NCBI GenBank assembly: GCA_917880885.1
Contig: OU862931.1
Location: forward strand, 15,356,736 to 15,420,735
Length of the DNA stretch: 64,000 nt
Direction: 5' to 3'
Origin: Limnephilus marmoratus
Lineage: Eukaryota > Arthropoda > Insecta > Trichoptera > Limnephilidae
Shown: positions 1-11,144 of the stretch, in pieces
Numbering within the stretch: position 1 is the stretch's first letter
Layout of the letters: the number at the start of each line of letters is the position of its first letter
The notes under the pieces: generated by a model
The model's input: only the letters and a program-made list of their open reading frames with translations
Database searches by the model: none
What the model was told of the DNA's origin: nothing
Translations under genes and position numbers: made by a program

Positions 1-583
1 GCACGCGAATATAAGGAGATGTTTCTCGTATCTTCTTTTGAGCACGAAGATAATAATGATGTGTCGCCACACACCCCCTTCCCACTGTGATGTGAACACG
101 TAACCTTCTGATGTGAACATGCAGCATACAGCATCCTGACATGTGTGTTACCACAGCGCATCCGGTAACACCGCAAAATGAGGGAATCGGTAGAGACCCA
201 TCAGCACGGACGCACCGACCAGCAGCATCAACCCGGCTTTCCTGCGACTCCTGGCATCATCTTTCAACCGTGTACTCCGTACACTGGGAAGGGGGTGTGT
301 GGCGACACATCATTATAAACTTTGCCATCAAAAGAGGAATCGAGAAACATCTCCTAATATCCGCGCGCATCGGCAAACCTACTTGCCTAGGTACCTTCCT
401 ACCTTTACTGGTCGCGATGTACTTTCTCGCCTGCCGTGCTGGCTGGACGATAATAATATCGCCCCACCTAGAAAGGTCTAGAGTTTACAAGCCGCCTGAA
501 TATTCGGCACCGCGTATGTTCCAGTACCTTCCAGTGTGCACATTGCCGGCGAATGGAACATTACTCCCACCGGTCGCGCTGGC

Positions 584-621
584 TATATAAGCGACTTAAC
601 CCGGCGCTAGCACAGTTCAGT
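584..621 (+). promoter_or_regulatory. TATA + initiator core promoter, right arm of copy A
   Basis: TATATAAG starts at 584 and the arthropod-type initiator TCAGT lies at 617-621. The first T of the TATA box is 35 bp from the initiator A at 619. The opposite arm (5432-5469) keeps the same two boxes at the same spacing although the bases between and upstream have diverged, which argues for selection on a working promoter. Transcription would run right, toward the satellite block at 1173. Confidence 0.6.
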
Positions 622-1094
622 CTCACATTAATCGTCGGTCAACATGTAATAAGTGCTCCTGCATGGTATCGCTACGCTCCAGGGCAGCTTCCTCGAGGTC
701 CATCACCACGTCTCAGCTACAAGGCCCATCGTGTCTTCAGCTCCTGAGATCAGCTCCATCCCGCGACTTATAAGGTTTGACGCACCTTCAGTCCAGGGAT
801 CAGCTCACCACTTCATGACACCCCGAAGCCCCACCGTACTTCGCTGTCATGGAAACACGCTCCGCCTCGCCAGGACTACCTGCTGGTGGCTCAGCACACC
901 GAGCCACACACCGTTTCTCTCCGCGACACAAAGCGTCGAGCAACGGCCTGGAAGATAGGTCATCTCCACCGCCATGGTGTCGAGCAACGCGCTGACCTTC
1001 ACCACACCATCTCCACCTCCGTACGCCTGCAGCATCATCTACGGCACTCTGCCTTACATCATGTTACCGCTTCACCGACCTTCGCTACGTAGCC

Positions 1095-1100
1095 AATAAA
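1095..1100 (+). terminator. AATAAA polyadenylation signal, right arm of copy A
   Basis: AATAAA lies about 476 bp downstream of the proposed start and about 72 bp before the element's outer end. It is conserved in both arms. With the promoter it gives an LTR-like order (promoter, transcribed segment, poly(A) signal). A transcript could therefore end inside the element instead of reading on into satellite. Confidence 0.5.
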
Positions 1101-1172
1101 CGACTGACTCACCACTTCGACATGACGCCTTTCATTTATCTCCCGTCTCTACCGATACGGACCGCTCCCTCA

Positions 1173-4100
1173 GTTTTAACACTTGGGGTCGGTGGTTTTC
1201 ACATTTTGGGTCGGCCGTTTTAAAACTTGAGTTCGGTCATATTTTTGGCCCATCAAAAAATCTGCCAAGCGAAGAATTAAAAAAAATCGTAGTTTTAACA
1301 CTCGGGGTCGGTGGTTTTCACATTGGGGTAGGCTGTTTTGACACTTGGGGTCGGTCATATTTTTGGCCCCATTGCACCGATCCGTCTGAAATTTTGGATT
1401 CGTAGTGAGAATCGTGGTCTGTACAAGAATCAATCAAAAAATCTGCCAAACGAAGAATAAAAAAAAAACGTCGTTTTTACACTTGGGGTCGGTGGTTTTC
1501 ACATTGGGGTAGGCCGTTATGACACTTGGGGCCGGTCATATTTTTGGCCCCATTGCACCGATCCGTTTGAAATTTTGGATTCGCACTAAGAAACATGGTC
1601 TGTACACGAATCAATAAAAAAAATTTTGAACCAATATTAATTTTTAAAAAATTCATCGTTTTACGCGTGCTTTGTGACAACACTTGTGGTCGGTCATAAC
1701 GAAGACCCTATGGCACCGAGCCTACAAAATTTTGGATTCGTAGTGAGAATCGTGGTCTGTACAAGAATCAATTATAAAATCTGCCGAAAGAAGAATTTAA
1801 ATCAAAAAACGTCGTTTTACCAGTAGGGGTCGGTGGTTTTCACACTGGGGGTTATCCGTTTAATCACTTGGGGTTGGTCATATTTTTGGCCCCATGTCAT
1901 CGATCCGTCTGAATTTTTTGATTCTCACCAAGAATCATAGTCTGTACACGAATCAATAAAAAATCTTTCAAAAGATAAATTATTTTAAAAAAATCATCAT
2001 TTTACTCGTGCTTTGTGACAACACTTGTGGTCGGTCATCACCAAGCCGACTGAGATTTTGAATTCTTAGTCGTAATCCGTATACGAATCAATCAAAAAAT
2101 CTGCCAAAAGAAGAAATTCAAAAAATATCATCGTTTTAACACCTGGGTTTCGGTGGTTTTCACACTTGGGGTCGGCCGTTTTAACGCTTGGGGTCGGTCA
2201 TATCTTTGACCCTATGGCTCCAATCCGTCGGAAATTTTGGATTCTCACCAAGAATCATGGTCTGTATACGATTCAATAAAAAATCTTCAAAAAGAATAAT
2301 TTTTAAAAATTCATCGTTTTAACACTTGGGGTCGGTGGTTTTCACATTTTGGGTCGGCCGTTTTAACACTTGAGTTCGGTCATATTTTTGGCCCATCAAA
2401 AAATCTGCCAAACGAAGAATTAAAAAAATCGTCGTTTTAACACTCGGGGTCGGTGGTTTTCACATTGGGGTAGGCTGTTTTGACACTTGGGGTCGGTCAT
2501 ATTTTTGGCCCCATTGCACCGATCCGTCTGAAATTTTGGATTCGTAGTGGGAATGGTGATCTGTACAAGAATCAATCATAAAATCTGCCGAAAGAAGAAT
2601 TTAAAAAAATCATCGTTTTACCAGTAGGGGTCGGTGGTTTTCACACTGGGGGTTATCCGTTTAAACACTTGGGGTCGGTCATATTTTTGGCCCCATGTCA
2701 TCGATCCGTCTGAATTTTTTGATTCTCACCAAGAATCATGGTCTGTACACGAATCAATAAAAAATCTTCCAAAAGATTAATTATTAAAAAAAAATTATCG
2801 TTTTACTCGTGCTTTGTGACAACACTTGTGTTCGGTCATCACCAAGCCGACTGAGATTTTGAATTCTTAGTCGTAGTCCGTATACGAATCAATCAAAAAA
2901 TCTGCCAAAAGAAGAAATTCAAAAAATATCATCGTTTTAACACCTGGGTTTCGGTGGTTTCACACTTGGGGTCGGCCGTTTTAACGCTTGGGGTCGGTCA
3001 TATCTTTGACCCTATGGCTCCAATCCGTCTGAAATTTTGGATTCTCACGAAGAATCCATCGTCTGTACACGAATCAATAAAAAAATCTACCGAACGATTA
3101 ATTTTTTAAAAAATCCCCGTTTTAAGCGCGCTTTGTGACAACACTTGTGGTCGGTCATAAAGAAGACCCTATCTCACCGAGCCGTCTGAAATTTTAGATT
3201 CGCACTAAGAATCATGGTCTGTACACGATTCAATAAAAAATCTTCCAAAAGAATAATTTTTAAGAAATTCATCGTTTTAACACTTGGGGTCGGTGATTTT
3301 CACATTTTGGGTCGGCCGTTTTAACACTTGAGTTCGGTCATATTTTTGGCCCATCAAAAAATCTGCCAAACGAAGAATTAAAAAAAATCGTCGTTTTTAC
3401 ACTTGGGGTCGGTGGTTTTCACATTGGGGTAGGCCGTCATGACACTTGGGGCCGGTCATATTTTTGGGCCCATTGCACCGATCCGTCTAAAAATTTTGGA
3501 TTCGCACTAAGAATGATGGTCTGTACACGAATCAATAAAAAAAATCTTGAACCAATATTAATTTTTAAAAAATTCATCGTTTTACGGGCGCTTTGTGACA
3601 AGACTTGTGGTCGGTCATAACGAAGACCCTATGGCACCGCCGACTGAAATTTTGGATTCGTAGTGAGAATCGTGGTCTGTTTACGAATCAATCAAGAAAT
3701 CTGCCGAAAGAAGAATTTTAAAAAAAATCATAGCTTTAACACTTGGGGTCGGTGGTTTTCACTCTGGGGGTCGGCCGTTTTAACACTTGGGGTCGGTCAT
3801 ATTTTTGGCTACATGGCACCGATCCGTCTGAAATTTTTGATTCTCACCAAGAAACATCGTCTGTACACGATTCAATAAAAAATCTCTCAAAAGAATAATT
3901 TTTAAGAAATTCATCGTTTTAACACTTGGGGTCGGTGGTTTTCACATTTTGGGTTGGCCGTTTTAACACTTGAGTTCGGTCATATTTTTGGTCCATCAAA
4001 AAAACTGCAAAACGAAGAATTAAAAAAATCGTCGTTTTAACACTTGGGGTCGGTGGTTTTCACATTGGGGTAGGCTGTTTTGACACTTGGGGTCGGTCAT

Positions 4101-4879
4101 ATTTTGGCCCCATTGCACCGATCCGTCTGAAATTTTGGATTCCTAGTGAGAATCGTGGTCTGTACAAGAATCAATCATAAAATCTGCCGAAGGAAGAATT
4201 TACAAAATAACATCGTTTTAACAGTAGGGGTCGGTGGTTTTCACACTGGGGGTCGGCCGTTTTAACACTTGGGGTCGGTCATATTTTTGGCCCCATGTCA
4301 TCGATCCGTCTGAAAATTTTGATTCTCACCAAGAATCGTGGTCTGTACACGAATCAATAAAAAATCTTCCAAAAGATTAATTATTAAAAAAAAATTATCG
4401 TTTTACTCGTGCTTTGTGACAACACTTGTGGTCGGTCATCACCAAAGCCGACTGAGATTTTGAATTCTTAGTCGTAGTCCGTATACGAATCAATCAAAAA
4501 ATGTGCCAAAAGAAGAATTTCAAAAAATATCATCGTTTTAACACCTGGGTTTCGGTGGTTTTCACACTTGGGGTCGGCCGTTTTAACGCTTGGGGTCGGT
4601 CATATCTTTGACCCTATGGCTCCAATCCGTCTGAAATTTTGGATTCTCACGAAGAATCCATCGTCTGTACACGAATCAATAAAAAAATCTACCGAACGAT
4701 TAATTTTTTAAAAAATCCCCGTTTTTAGCGCGTTTTGTGACAACACTTGTGGTCGGTCATAAAGAAGACCCTATCTCACCGAGCCGTCTGAAATTTTAGA
4801 TTCGCACTAAGAATCATGGTCTGTACACGTTTCAATAAAAAATCTTCCAAAAGAATAATTTTTAAGAAATTCATCGTTT
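1173..4879. repeat. Satellite block 1 (modular, 118-186 bp units)
   Basis: The block is 3,707 bp of tandem modules. Taking the G of each CGTTTT (or its variant) as landmark gives 1173, 1292, 1473, 1658, 1814, 1999, 2133, 2316, 2434, 2615, 2800, 2934, 3119, 3274, 3393, 3579, 3733, 3916, 4034, 4215, 4400, 4535, 4721 and 4876. Spacings fall in four classes: 118-119, 134-135, 154-156 and 181-186 bp. Long modules begin with three tandem 22-bp words, each carrying CACTTGGGGTCGG or a variant, then a middle with GCACCGATCCGTCTGAAATT, a GATTC...GAATC dyad, GGTCTGTACACGAATC and an A-rich end. The 118-bp class keeps the triple word but lacks the middle. The 134 and 155-bp classes replace the first words with GTGCTTTGTGACAACACTTG. 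The order 118-181-185-134-185-155 recurs as a composite unit of about 958 bp. Open frames inside are by-products of the repeat. Confidence 0.95.
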
Positions 4880-4934
4880 TGAGGGTGCGGGAGACAGAAA
4901 TGAAAGGCGTCATGTCGAAGTAGTGAGTCAGTCG

Positions 4935-4940
4935 TTTATT
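4935..4940 (-). terminator. AATAAA polyadenylation signal, left arm of copy B
   Basis: TTTATT on the plus strand is AATAAA in the direction of the left-arm promoter (5432-5469). It lies about 494 bp downstream of the proposed start, mirroring the signal of the right arm at 6770-6775. Confidence 0.5.
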
Positions 4941-5431
4941 GGGCTACGTAGCAGATGGTCGGTGAGCGGTAACTTGATGTAATGCAGAGTGCCGTGATGA
5001 TGCTGCAGGCGCACGGAGGTGGAGATGGTGAGGTGAAGGTCAGCGAGTTGCTCGACACCATGGCGGTGGAGATGACCTATCTTCCAGGCCGTTGCTCGAC
5101 GCTTTGTGTCGCGGAGATAAACGGTGTGTGGCTCGGTGTGCTGAGCCACCAGCAGGTAGTCCTGGCGAGGCGGAGCGTGTTTCCATGGCAGCGAAGCACG
5201 GTGAGGCTTCGGGGTGCCATGAAATGGTGAGCTGATCCCTTGGACTGAAGGTGACGCAAGCCTTGTAAGTCGCGGGATGGGGCTGATCTCTGGAGCTGAA
5301 GACACGGTGGGCCTTAGAGCTGAGACGTGGTGGTGGACCTCGAGGAAGCTGCCCTGGAGAGAGCGGAGATGTACCGGGCTCTCGTGTGCGTGATGTTACA
5401 TGATGAGCTGTTGACCGACAGTTAGTGTGAG

Positions 5432-5469
5432 ACTGAACTGCAGCGGGCGAGCGATCGGCTGCTTATATA
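5432..5469 (-). promoter_or_regulatory. TATA + initiator core promoter, left arm of copy B
   Basis: Read on the minus strand, TATATAAG starts at 5469 and TCAGT lies at 5436-5432 with its A at 5434. The spacing is 35 bp, identical to the right arm. The sequence between the boxes differs from the right arm, so conservation of the boxes is not simply due to overall identity. The proposed transcription runs left, toward satellite block 1. Confidence 0.6.
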
Positions 5470-5819
5470 GCCGCGGTAGAGTAACTACCTCGCGGTAGGT
5501 AATACGAGCCACTTCGGCGGTTAACGAGAATATTCGACAGATATTGTACGGTGCTGTCTCGAGACCTTTCTAGGCGGGGGCGATATTATTAACGTCGGGC
5601 TGGCACGGCAAGCGAGAAAGTACATCGCGATCGGCATATGTAGGTAGGTACCTAGTAGCAAGTAGATTTGCCGATGCACGCGAATATAAGGAGATGTTTC
5701 TCGTATCTTCTTTTGAGCACGAAGATAATAATGATGTGTCGCCACACACCCCCTTCCCACTGTGATGTGAACACGTAACCTTCTGATGTGAACATGCAGC
5801 ATACAGCATCCTGACATGT

Positions 5820-5846
5820 GTGTTACCACAGCGCATCCGGTAACAC
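5820..5846. repeat. Central 8-bp inverted repeat in copy B spacer
   Basis: GTGTTACC at 5820-5827 and GGTAACAC at 5839-5846 form a perfect 8-bp stem with an 11-base loop in the unique spacer between the two arms. The same hairpin is at offset -5,675 in copy A and +5,675 in copy C. It lies near, not exactly at, the element's midpoint (about 5,863). Function unknown. Confidence 0.6.
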
Positions 5847-6258
5847 CGCAAAATGAGGGAATCGGTAGAGACCCATCAGCACGGACGCACCGACCAGCAG
5901 CATCAACCCGGCTTTCCTGCGACTCCTGGCATCATCTTTCAACCGTGTACTCCGTACACTGGGAAGGGGGTGTGTGGCGACACATCATTATAAACTTTGC
6001 CATCAAAAGAGGAATCGAGAAACATCTCCTAATATCCGCGCGCATCGGCAAACCTACTTGCCTAGGTACCTTCCTACCTTTACTGGTCGCGATGTACTTT
6101 CTCGCCTGCCGTGCTGGCTGGACGATAATAATATCGCCCCGCCTAGAAAGGTCTAGAGTTTACAAGCCGCCTGAATATTCGGCACCGCGTATGTTCCAGT
6201 ACCTTCCAGTGTGCACATTGCCGGCGAATGGAACATTACTCCCACCGGTCGCGCTGGC

Positions 6259-6296
6259 TATATAAGCGACTTAACCCGGCGCTAGCACAGTTCAGT
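6259..6296 (+). promoter_or_regulatory. TATA + initiator core promoter, right arm of copy B
   Basis: TATATAA lies at 6259-6265 and TCAGT at 6292-6296, the same sequence and spacing as at 584-621. It points right, into the satellite block at 6848-10554. Confidence 0.6.
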
Positions 6297-6769
6297 CTCA
6301 CATTAATCGTCGGTCAACATGTAATAAGTGCTCCTGCATGGTATCGCTACGCTCCAGGGCAGCTTCCTCGAGGTCCATCACCACGTCTCAGCTACAAGGC
6401 CCATCGTGTCTTCAGCTCCTGAGATCAGCTCCATCCCGCGACTTATAAGGTTTGACGCACCTTCAGTCCAGGGATCAGCTCACCACTTCATGACACCCCG
6501 AAGCCCCACCGTACTTCGCTGTCATGGAAACACGCTCCGCCTCGCCAGGACTACCTGCTGGTGGCTCAGCACACCGAGCCACACACCGTTTCTCTCCGCG
6601 ACACAAAGCGTCGAGCAACGGCCTGGAAGATAGGTCATCTCCACCGCCATGGTGTCGAGCAACGCGCTGACCTTCACCACACCATCTCCACCTCCGTACG
6701 CCTGCAGCATCATCTACGGCACTCTGCCTTACATCATGTTACCGCTTCACCGACCTTCGCTACGTAGCC

Positions 6770-6775
6770 AATAAA
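6770..6775 (+). terminator. AATAAA polyadenylation signal, right arm of copy B
   Basis: AATAAA lies about 476 bp downstream of the right-arm initiator and 72 bp before the element end, in the same position as in copies A and C. Confidence 0.5.
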
Positions 6776-6847
6776 CGACTGACTCACCACTTCGACATGA
6801 CGCCTTTCATTTATCTCCCGTCTCTACCGATACGGACCGCTCCCTCA

Positions 6848-9800
6848 GTTTTAACACTTGGGGTCGGTGGTTTTCACATTTTGGGTCGGCCGTTTTAAAA
6901 CTTGAGTTCGGTCATATTTTTGGCCCATCAAAAAATCTGCCAAGCGAAGAATTAAAAAAAATCGTAGTTTTAACACTCGGGGTCGGTGGTTTTCACATTG
7001 GGGTAGGCTGTTTTGACACTTGGGGTCGGTCATATTTTTGGCCCCATTGCACCGATCCGTCTGAAATTTTGGATTCGTAGTGAGAATCGTGGTCTGTACA
7101 AGAATCAATCAAAAAATCTGCCAAACGAAGAATAAAAAAAAAACGTCGTTTTTACACTTGGGGTCGGTGGTTTTCACATTGGGGTAGGCCGTTATGACAC
7201 TTGGGGCCGGTCATATTTTTGGCCCCATTGCACCGATCCGTTTGAAATTTTGGATTCGCACTAAGAAACATGGTCTGTACACGAATCAATAAAAAAAATT
7301 TTGAACCAATATTAATTTTTAAAAAATTCATCGTTTTACGCGTGCTTTGTGACAACACTTGTGGTCGGTCATAACGAAGACCCTATGGCACCGAGCCTAC
7401 AAAATTTTGGATTCGTAGTGAGAATCGTGGTCTGTACAAGAATCAATTATAAAATCTGCCGAAAGAAGAATTTAAATCAAAAAACGTCGTTTTACCAGTA
7501 GGGGTCGGTGGTTTTCACACTGGGGGTTATCCGTTTAATCACTTGGGGTTGGTCATATTTTTGGCCCCATGTCATCGATCCGTCTGAATTTTTTGATTCT
7601 CACCAAGAATCATAGTCTGTACACGAATCAATAAAAAATCTTTCAAAAGATAAATTATTTTAAAAAAATCATCATTTTACTCGTGCTTTGTGACAACACT
7701 TGTGGTCGGTCATCACCAAGCCGACTGAGATTTTGAATTCTTAGTCGTAATCCGTATACGAATCAATCAAAAAATCTGCCAAAAGAAGAAATTCAAAAAA
7801 TATCATCGTTTTAACACCTGGGTTTCGGTGGTTTTCACACTTGGGGTCGGCCGTTTTAACGCTTGGGGTCGGTCATATCTTTGACCCTATGGCTCCAATC
7901 CGTCGGAAATTTTGGATTCTCACCAAGAATCATGGTCTGTATACGATTCAATAAAAAATCTTCAAAAAGAATAATTTTTAAAAATTCATCGTTTTAACAC
8001 TTGGGGTCGGTGGTTTTCACATTTTGGGTCGGCCGTTTTAACACTTGAGTTCGGTCATATTTTTGGCCCATCAAAAAATCTGCCAAACGAAGAATTAAAA
8101 AAATCGTCGTTTTAACACTCGGGGTCGGTGGTTTTCACATTGGGGTAGGCTGTTTTGACACTTGGGGTCGGTCATATTTTTGGCCCCATTGCACCGATCC
8201 GTCTGAAATTTTGGATTCGTAGTGGGAATGGTGATCTGTACAAGAATCAATCATAAAATCTGCCGAAAGAAGAATTTAAAAAAATCATCGTTTTACCAGT
8301 AGGGGTCGGTGGTTTTCACACTGGGGGTTATCCGTTTAAACACTTGGGGTCGGTCATATTTTTGGCCCCATGTCATCGATCCGTCTGAATTTTTTGATTC
8401 TCACCAAGAATCATGGTCTGTACACGAATCAATAAAAAATCTTCCAAAAGATTAATTATTAAAAAAAAATTATCGTTTTACTCGTGCTTTGTGACAACAC
8501 TTGTGTTCGGTCATCACCAAGCCGACTGAGATTTTGAATTCTTAGTCGTAGTCCGTATACGAATCAATCAAAAAATCTGCCAAAAGAAGAAATTCAAAAA
8601 ATATCATCGTTTTAACACCTGGGTTTCGGTGGTTTCACACTTGGGGTCGGCCGTTTTAACGCTTGGGGTCGGTCATATCTTTGACCCTATGGCTCCAATC
8701 CGTCTGAAATTTTGGATTCTCACGAAGAATCCATCGTCTGTACACGAATCAATAAAAAAATCTACCGAACGATTATTTTTTTAAAAAATCCCCGTTTTAA
8801 GCGCGCTTTGTGACAACACTTGTGGTCGGTCATAAAGAAGACCCTATCTCACCGAGCCGTCTGAAATTTTAGATTCGCACTAAGAATCATGGTCTGTACA
8901 CGATTCAATAAAAAATCTTCCAAAAGAATAATTTTTAAGAAATTCATCGTTTTAACACTTGGGGTCGGTGATTTTCACATTTTGGGTCGGCCGTTTTAAC
9001 ACTTGAGTTCGGTCATATTTTTGGCCCATCAAAAAATCTGCCAAACGAAGAATTAAAAAAAATCGTCGTTTTTACACTTGGGGTCGGTGGTTTTCACATT
9101 GGGGTAGGCCGTCATGACACTTGGGGCCGGTCATATTTTTGGGCCCATTGCACCGATCCGTCTAAAAATTTTGGATTCGCACTAAGAATGATGGTCTGTA
9201 CACGAATCAATAAAAAAAATCTTGAACCAATATTAATTTTTAAAAAATTCATCGTTTTACGGGCGCTTTGTGACAAGACTTGTGGTCGGTCATAACGAAG
9301 ACCCTATGGCACCGCCGACTGAAATTTTGGATTCGTAGTGAGAATCGTGGTCTGTTTACGAATCAATCAAGAAATCTGCCGAAAGAAGAATTTTAAAAAA
9401 AATCATAGCTTTAACACTTGGGGTCGGTGGTTTTCACTCTGGGGGTCGGCCGTTTTAACACTTGGGGTCGGTCATATTTTTGGCTACATGGCACCGATCC
9501 GTCTGAAATTTTTGATTCTCACCAAGAAACATCGTCTGTACACGATTCAATAAAAAATCTCTCAAAAGAATAATTTTTAAGAAATTCATCGTTTTAACAC
9601 TTGGGGTCGGTGGTTTTCACATTTTGGGTTGGCCGTTTTAACACTTGAGTTCGGTCATATTTTTGGTCCATCAAAAAAACTGCAAAACGAAGAATTAAAA
9701 AAATCGTCGTTTTAACACTTGGGGTCGGTGGTTTTCACATTGGGGTAGGCTGTTTTGACACTTGGGGTCGGTCATATTTTGGCCCCATTGCACCGATCCG

Positions 9801-10554
9801 TCTGAAATTTTGGATTCCTAGTGAGAATCGTGGTCTGTACAAGAATCAATCATAAAATCTGCCGAAGGAAGAATTTACAAAATAACATCGTTTTAACAGT
9901 AGGGGTCGGTGGTTTTCACACTGGGGGTCGGCCGTTTTAACACTTGGGGTCGGTCATATTTTTGGCCCCATGTCATCGATCCGTCTGAAAATTTTGATTC
10001 TCACCAAGAATCGTGGTCTGTACACGAATCAATAAAAAATCTTCCAAAAGATTAATTATTAAAAAAAAATTATCGTTTTACTCGTGCTTTGTGACAACAC
10101 TTGTGGTCGGTCATCACCAAAGCCGACTGAGATTTTGAATTCTTAGTCGTAGTCCGTATACGAATCAATCAAAAAATGTGCCAAAAGAAGAATTTCAAAA
10201 AATATCATCGTTTTAACACCTGGGTTTCGGTGGTTTTCACACTTGGGGTCGGCCGTTTTAACGCTTGGGGTCGGTCATATCTTTGACCCTATGGCTCCAA
10301 TCCGTCTGAAATTTTGGATTCTCACGAAGAATCCATCGTCTGTACACGAATCAATAAAAAAATCTACCGAACGATTAATTTTTTAAAAAATCCCCGTTTT
10401 TAGCGCGTTTTGTGACAACACTTGTGGTCGGTCATAAAGAAGACCCTATCTCACCGAGCCGTCTGAAATTTTAGATTCGCACTAAGAATCATGGTCTGTA
10501 CACGTTTCAATAAAAAATCTTCCAAAAGAATAATTTTTAAGAAATTCATCGTTT
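6848..10554. repeat. Satellite block 2 (3,707 bp)
   Basis: This is the 5,675-bp-shifted copy of block 1, with the same module order and almost the same bases. It is bounded left by the right arm of copy B and right by the left arm of copy C, so the two core promoters nearest to it, at 6259 (plus) and 11144 (minus), face each other across it. No gene seen. Confidence 0.95.
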
Positions 10555-10609
10555 TGAGGGTGCGGGAGACAGAAATGAAAGGCGTCATGTCGAAGTAGTG
10601 AGTCAGTCG

Positions 10610-10615
10610 TTTATT
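10610..10615 (-). terminator. AATAAA polyadenylation signal, left arm of copy C
   Basis: TTTATT on the plus strand, equivalent to 4935-4940 in copy B. It would serve transcripts from the minus-strand promoter at 11107-11144. Confidence 0.5.
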
Positions 10616-11106
10616 GGGCTACGTAGCAGATGGTCGGTGAGCGGTAACTTGATGTAATGCAGAGTGCCGTGATGATGCTGCAGGCGCACGGAGGTGGAGA
10701 TGGTGAGGTGAAGGTCAGCGAGTTGCTCGACACCATGGCGGTGGAGATGACCTATCTTCCAGGCCGTTGCTCGACGCTTTGTGTCGCGGAGATAAACGGT
10801 GTGTGGCTCGGTGTGCTGAGCCACCAGCAGGTAGTCCTGGCGAGGCGGAGCGTGTTTCCATGGCAGCGAAGCACGGTGAGGCTTCGGGGTGCCATGAAAT
10901 GGTGAGCTGATCCCTTGGACTGAAGGTGACGCAAGCCTTGTAAGTCGCGGGATGGGGCTGATCTCTGGAGCTGAAGACACGGTGGGCCTTAGAGCTGAGA
11001 CGTGGTGGTGGACCTCGAGGAAGCTGCCCTGGAGAGAGCGGAGATGTACCGGGCTCTCGTGTGCGTGATGTTACATGATGAGCTGTTGACCGACAGTTAG
11101 TGTGAG

Positions 11107-11144
11107 ACTGAACTGCAGCGGGCGAGCGATCGGCTGCTTATATA
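11107..11144 (-). promoter_or_regulatory. TATA + initiator core promoter, left arm of copy C
   Basis: The minus strand carries TATATAAG starting at 11144 and TCAGT at 11111-11107, with 35-bp spacing. It points left into satellite block 2. Confidence 0.6.

Larger units (their letters stand above)
1..1172 (+). mobile_element. Foldback-like element, copy A (cut by window edge)
   Basis: This is the inner spacer and complete right arm of the 1,968-bp inverted-repeat element seen whole at 4880-6847. The first 796 bp lie outside the window. It matches copies B and C base for base at an offset of 5,675 bp except for rare substitutions, for example A466 here and in copy C against G6141 in copy B. It ends in CCCTCA at 1172 and is followed at once by satellite starting GTTTTAAC. 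The arm holds an outward TATA box, an initiator and AATAAA, listed separately. No conserved protein-coding frame was found: the 149-aa frame at 141-590 runs through the upstream promoter region and has no counterpart in the other arm. Confidence 0.8.
4880..6847. mobile_element. Foldback-like inverted-repeat element, copy B (complete)
   Basis: This 1,968-bp element has TGAGGG at its left end and CCCTCA at its right end. The flanks are satellite: ...TCATCGTTT before it and GTTTTAACACTTGGGG after it. An uninterrupted monomer reads TCATCGTTTTAACACTT, so the insertion duplicated GTTT (or GTTTT if GAGGG is taken as the first bases). The left arm (4880 to about 5763) and right arm (about 5955-6847) are inverted, diverged copies of one sequence of about 0.9 kb, separated by a unique spacer of roughly 190 bp. 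Each arm resembles an LTR: TATA box, initiator, AATAAA and an outer TG/CA terminus, pointing outward. No transposase, integrase or shared coding frame is visible, so it is non-autonomous. I cannot assign a superfamily. Alternatives are a foldback DNA transposon with long inverted repeats or an inverted pair of LTRs. Confidence 0.8.

Noticed and set aside
141..590. 149-aa frame, repeated at 5816 and 11491
   Set aside because: It runs across the upstream promoter sequence and the TATA box of the foldback arm. The other arm has no equivalent frame, and repetition is due to the 5,675-bp duplication.
4928..5305. 125-aa minus frame in the left foldback arm, and the 82-aa plus frame opposite it
   Set aside because: The homologous right arm splits this reading over two frames (653-958 and 886-1092), so the frame is not conserved between the arms. 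Both strands are open because the sequence is GC-rich.
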